Position numbers and translations under genes: made by a program. From NCBI GenBank assembly GCA_026995985.1, contig JALWNF010000037.1, forward strand, positions 1-7,359: a stretch of 7,359 nucleotides of DNA, in the 5' to 3' direction. Source of the DNA: Campylobacteraceae bacterium (GTDB lineage: Bacteria > Campylobacterota > Campylobacteria > Campylobacterales > Sulfurovaceae). How positions within the stretch are numbered: position 1 is the stretch's first letter; the number at the start of each line of letters is the position of its first letter. This document shows positions 5,559-7,359 of this stretch, in pieces. Under the pieces are notes generated by a model that was not told the origin of the DNA, searched no databases, and was given only the letters and a program-made list of their open reading frames with translations.

Positions 5559-7259
5559 CTAAATCTTATTGACAACCTCAATACCTAAAATCTCCAACCC
5601 TTTTTTAATAACAGCACCTGTCAATATAGAGAGTTGAAGACGACTCATCTTAATATCCTCTTTGATACCCTCTTTTAAAATAGGATTTTGCTCATAGAAC
5701 TTCATAAAGAGTGTAACAAGCTCATAGAGATATGAAGTAATAGTATGAGGTGTAGCATCAATAGAGGCTTTAGTTAGAGTATCTTCAAACTTTAAGAGCA
5801 TAACAGCTAAACGGTGTTCTATCTCATCACCAATAGTAATTTTTCCACTCACCTTGGCATTGTGTTTACGTAAAATTGATTGAATTCTTGCATAGGCATA
5901 CTGCATATATAGAGATGTATTCCCCTCAAAAGAGAGCATTTTATCCCAATCGAAAATATAGTTTGACTCACGGTTAATGCTCAAATCGGCATACTTTACA
6001 GCTCCAATACCTATAGCCTTAGCAACACTCTCTAGCTCCTCTTCTGAGTGAACATTTCTATCTTTTATAGCATCTTTGGCACGAATGACAGCCTCATCTA
6101 ACAAATCAACAAGTTTAACTACCCCACCATCTCTAGTCTTAAAGGGTTTTCCACCCTTGTCCATCATAGTACCAAAACCAATATGCTCTAAGAGTACATC
6201 TTCTCCTACCAAACCTGCCATCTTAGCAATAGCAAAGACCTGTTTAAAGTGTTGAGACTGTCTTGCATCGACCACATAACAGATACGTTTAGCCTTTAGT
6301 ACATTGGCTCTAAAGTAGAGAGCTGCCAAATCGGTAGTGGCATAAAGATACCCACCATCGCTCTTTTGAACAATAATAGGGTTCTCATCGCCCTCTAAAA
6401 ATACACACTCTGCACCATTTGAGGTGGTTGAGATATTCTTCTCTTTAAGTGTTTCAATCACTTGTGGAAGTTGGTCATTATAGAAACTCTCTGCACGAAC
6501 ATCATCGCGAGTAAGCTTAACACCTAACTTCTCATAGACCTCTTCGCAGTGTCTAAGTGAAGCGTTAATAAAACTCTCCCATAGCTTCAAGCAGTGTTCA
6601 TCTCCACTCTGAATCTTAACTACATACTCACGAGCCTTATTTGCAAACTCTTCACTCTCATCAAACCTTACTTTTGCATCTTTGTAGAACTGCTCTAAAT
6701 CTTTTAGCTCTTGGGTGTTGCCATCTCTATTTTGCTCCTCAAGATAGGCAATAAGCATTCCAAACTGTGTACCCCAATCTCCAATGTGATTTTGTCGAAT
6801 AACCTCATCGCCCAAGAACTCTAAAAGAGTTGCTAGAGTATCACCAATAATTGTCGAACGTAGATGTCCCACGTGCATCTGTTTTGCCATATTTGGACCA
6901 GAGTAGTCAACAACTACACGTTTTGGCTCTGCTACAAAACCTACCCCTACTCTCTTGTCATCTAAAGTATCTGTTGCAACTTTAGCTAACCACTCATTGT
7001 TCAACCAAATATTAATAAACCCAGGACCTGCAACTTCAACTTTAGAGACCATACCTGTTGTATCTATATGCTCAACAACCTCACTTGCAACCTCTCTAGG
7101 GTTACGCTTTAACTCCTTTGATACTCTCATAATACCATTAAATTGGTAGTCACCAAACTCTGGCTTGGTTGCATCAGAGACAACAACCTCACTAGCTTGA
7201 ATATTTGCACTATTTAAAGCTTTTTCAATAATTTTACTAAGTTCTGATTTGATTTTCAT
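5559..7259 (-). CDS. argS: arginyl-tRNA synthetase
   Basis: Class I synthetase that charges tRNA-Arg with arginine in the cytoplasm. At 566 aa it is full length. The N-terminal Add-1 tRNA-binding domain takes up about residues 1-110 (TKPEFGDYQFN at 31-41). The ATP-binding HIGH motif is HVGH (129-132) within GPNMAKQMHVGHLRST. QNHIGDWGTQFG (156-167) is the family hallmark. FGTMMDKGGKPFKTRDGG (362-379) takes the place of KMSKS, which ArgRS enzymes commonly lack in canonical form. The DALR anticodon-binding domain closes the protein (about 450-566, YMQYAYARIQSI to EILGIEVVNKI). The ATG at 7259 has GGAA (7266-7269) 6 nt upstream. First gene of a - strand unit with the 108-aa membrane protein. All expected parts are present and nothing looks broken. 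Confidence 0.97.
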   Translation of the reverse strand: MKIKSELSKIIEKALNSANIQASEVVVSDATKPEFGDYQFNGIMRVSKELKRNPREVASEVVEHIDTTGMVSKVEVAGPGFINIWLNNEWLAKVATDTLDDKRVGVGFVAEPKRVVVDYSGPNMAKQMHVGHLRSTIIGDTLATLLEFLGDEVIRQNHIGDWGTQFGMLIAYLEEQNRDGNTQELKDLEQFYKDAKVRFDESEEFANKAREYVVKIQSGDEHCLKLWESFINASLRHCEEVYEKLGVKLTRDDVRAESFYNDQLPQVIETLKEKNISTTSNGAECVFLEGDENPIIVQKSDGGYLYATTDLAALYFRANVLKAKRICYVVDARQSQHFKQVFAIAKMAGLVGEDVLLEHIGFGTMMDKGGKPFKTRDGGVVKLVDLLDEAVIRAKDAIKDRNVHSEEELESVAKAIGIGAVKYADLSINRESNYIFDWDKMLSFEGNTSLYMQYAYARIQSILRKHNAKVSGKITIGDEIEHRLAVMLLKFEDTLTKASIDATPHTITSYLYELVTLFMKFYEQNPILKEGIKEDIKMSRLQLSILTGAVIKKGLEILGIEVVNKI

Positions 7260-7275
7260 ATAGTATTCCGTAGAT

Positions 7276-7303
7276 AATGTAGTCTGTATTAGTTATAAAC
7301 CAA
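7276..7303 (-). promoter_or_regulatory. possible argS promoter
   Basis: On the - strand TTGGTT (7303-7298), 16 nt, then TACATT (7281-7276) give a weak -35/-10 pair about 16 nt before the argS start. TATAAC (7297-7292) is a competing -10. The ~100 nt upstream of argS hold no other gene. Low certainty, because A+T-rich DNA yields such boxes by chance. Confidence 0.3.
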
Positions 7304-7359
7304 TACCTCAAAGAGAGTGTTTAAAAAAGAGAAACAATCTTTTTGAAGTATTTTATCTT

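Overview
The window looks like a chromosomal segment of a Campylobacterota (Epsilonproteobacteria) species. Three observations support this: the tight gap-pgk-tpiA order, the short TpiA (231 aa) with the ANFKTNH N-terminus, and a PGK that closely resembles the Campylobacter enzyme by eye. The A+T-rich, partly overlapping gene style also fits. I assign genus-level identity to nothing, since no search could be run.

Layout: positions 38-2957 (+ strand) hold gapA, pgk and tpiA, three consecutive steps of lower glycolysis/gluconeogenesis, spaced by 1 and 30 nt and probably one operon. Positions 5230-7259 (- strand) hold argS followed after 2 nt by a four-helix membrane protein of unknown function (108 aa). 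Between these two core blocks lies a visibly A+T-richer accessory segment (about 2958-5229).

The accessory segment has three layers. (1) A two-gene, 11-nt-overlapping operon on the - strand. It encodes an AAA_15/ABC-type ATPase (396 aa, with Walker A, signature-like, Walker B and H-loop motifs) and a 168-aa protein with a PD-(D/E)XK-nuclease-like D-x12-E-x-K motif. This has the form of a compact two-gene defence system; I do not recognise it as a named one. (2) The pair is bracketed by imperfect direct repeats. The right copy is the last ~60 nt of the 108-aa membrane-protein gene. The left copy, just after tpiA, is a broken fragment of the same gene end. (3) The left copy is itself split by a 392-bp non-coding element with 15-bp perfect terminal inverted repeats and a 5-bp target duplication (AAACT), a MITE-like element that also carries a terminator-like hairpin.

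The simplest reading is that a small cargo module was inserted at the 3' end of the membrane-protein gene, duplicating that end, and that a MITE later landed in the redundant copy. No integrase or transposase gene lies in the window, so the mechanism is open. Housekeeping genes on both sides appear intact. One feature of the housekeeping part is notable: GapA has residues at the cofactor-selectivity positions that differ from strictly NAD-specific GAPDHs.
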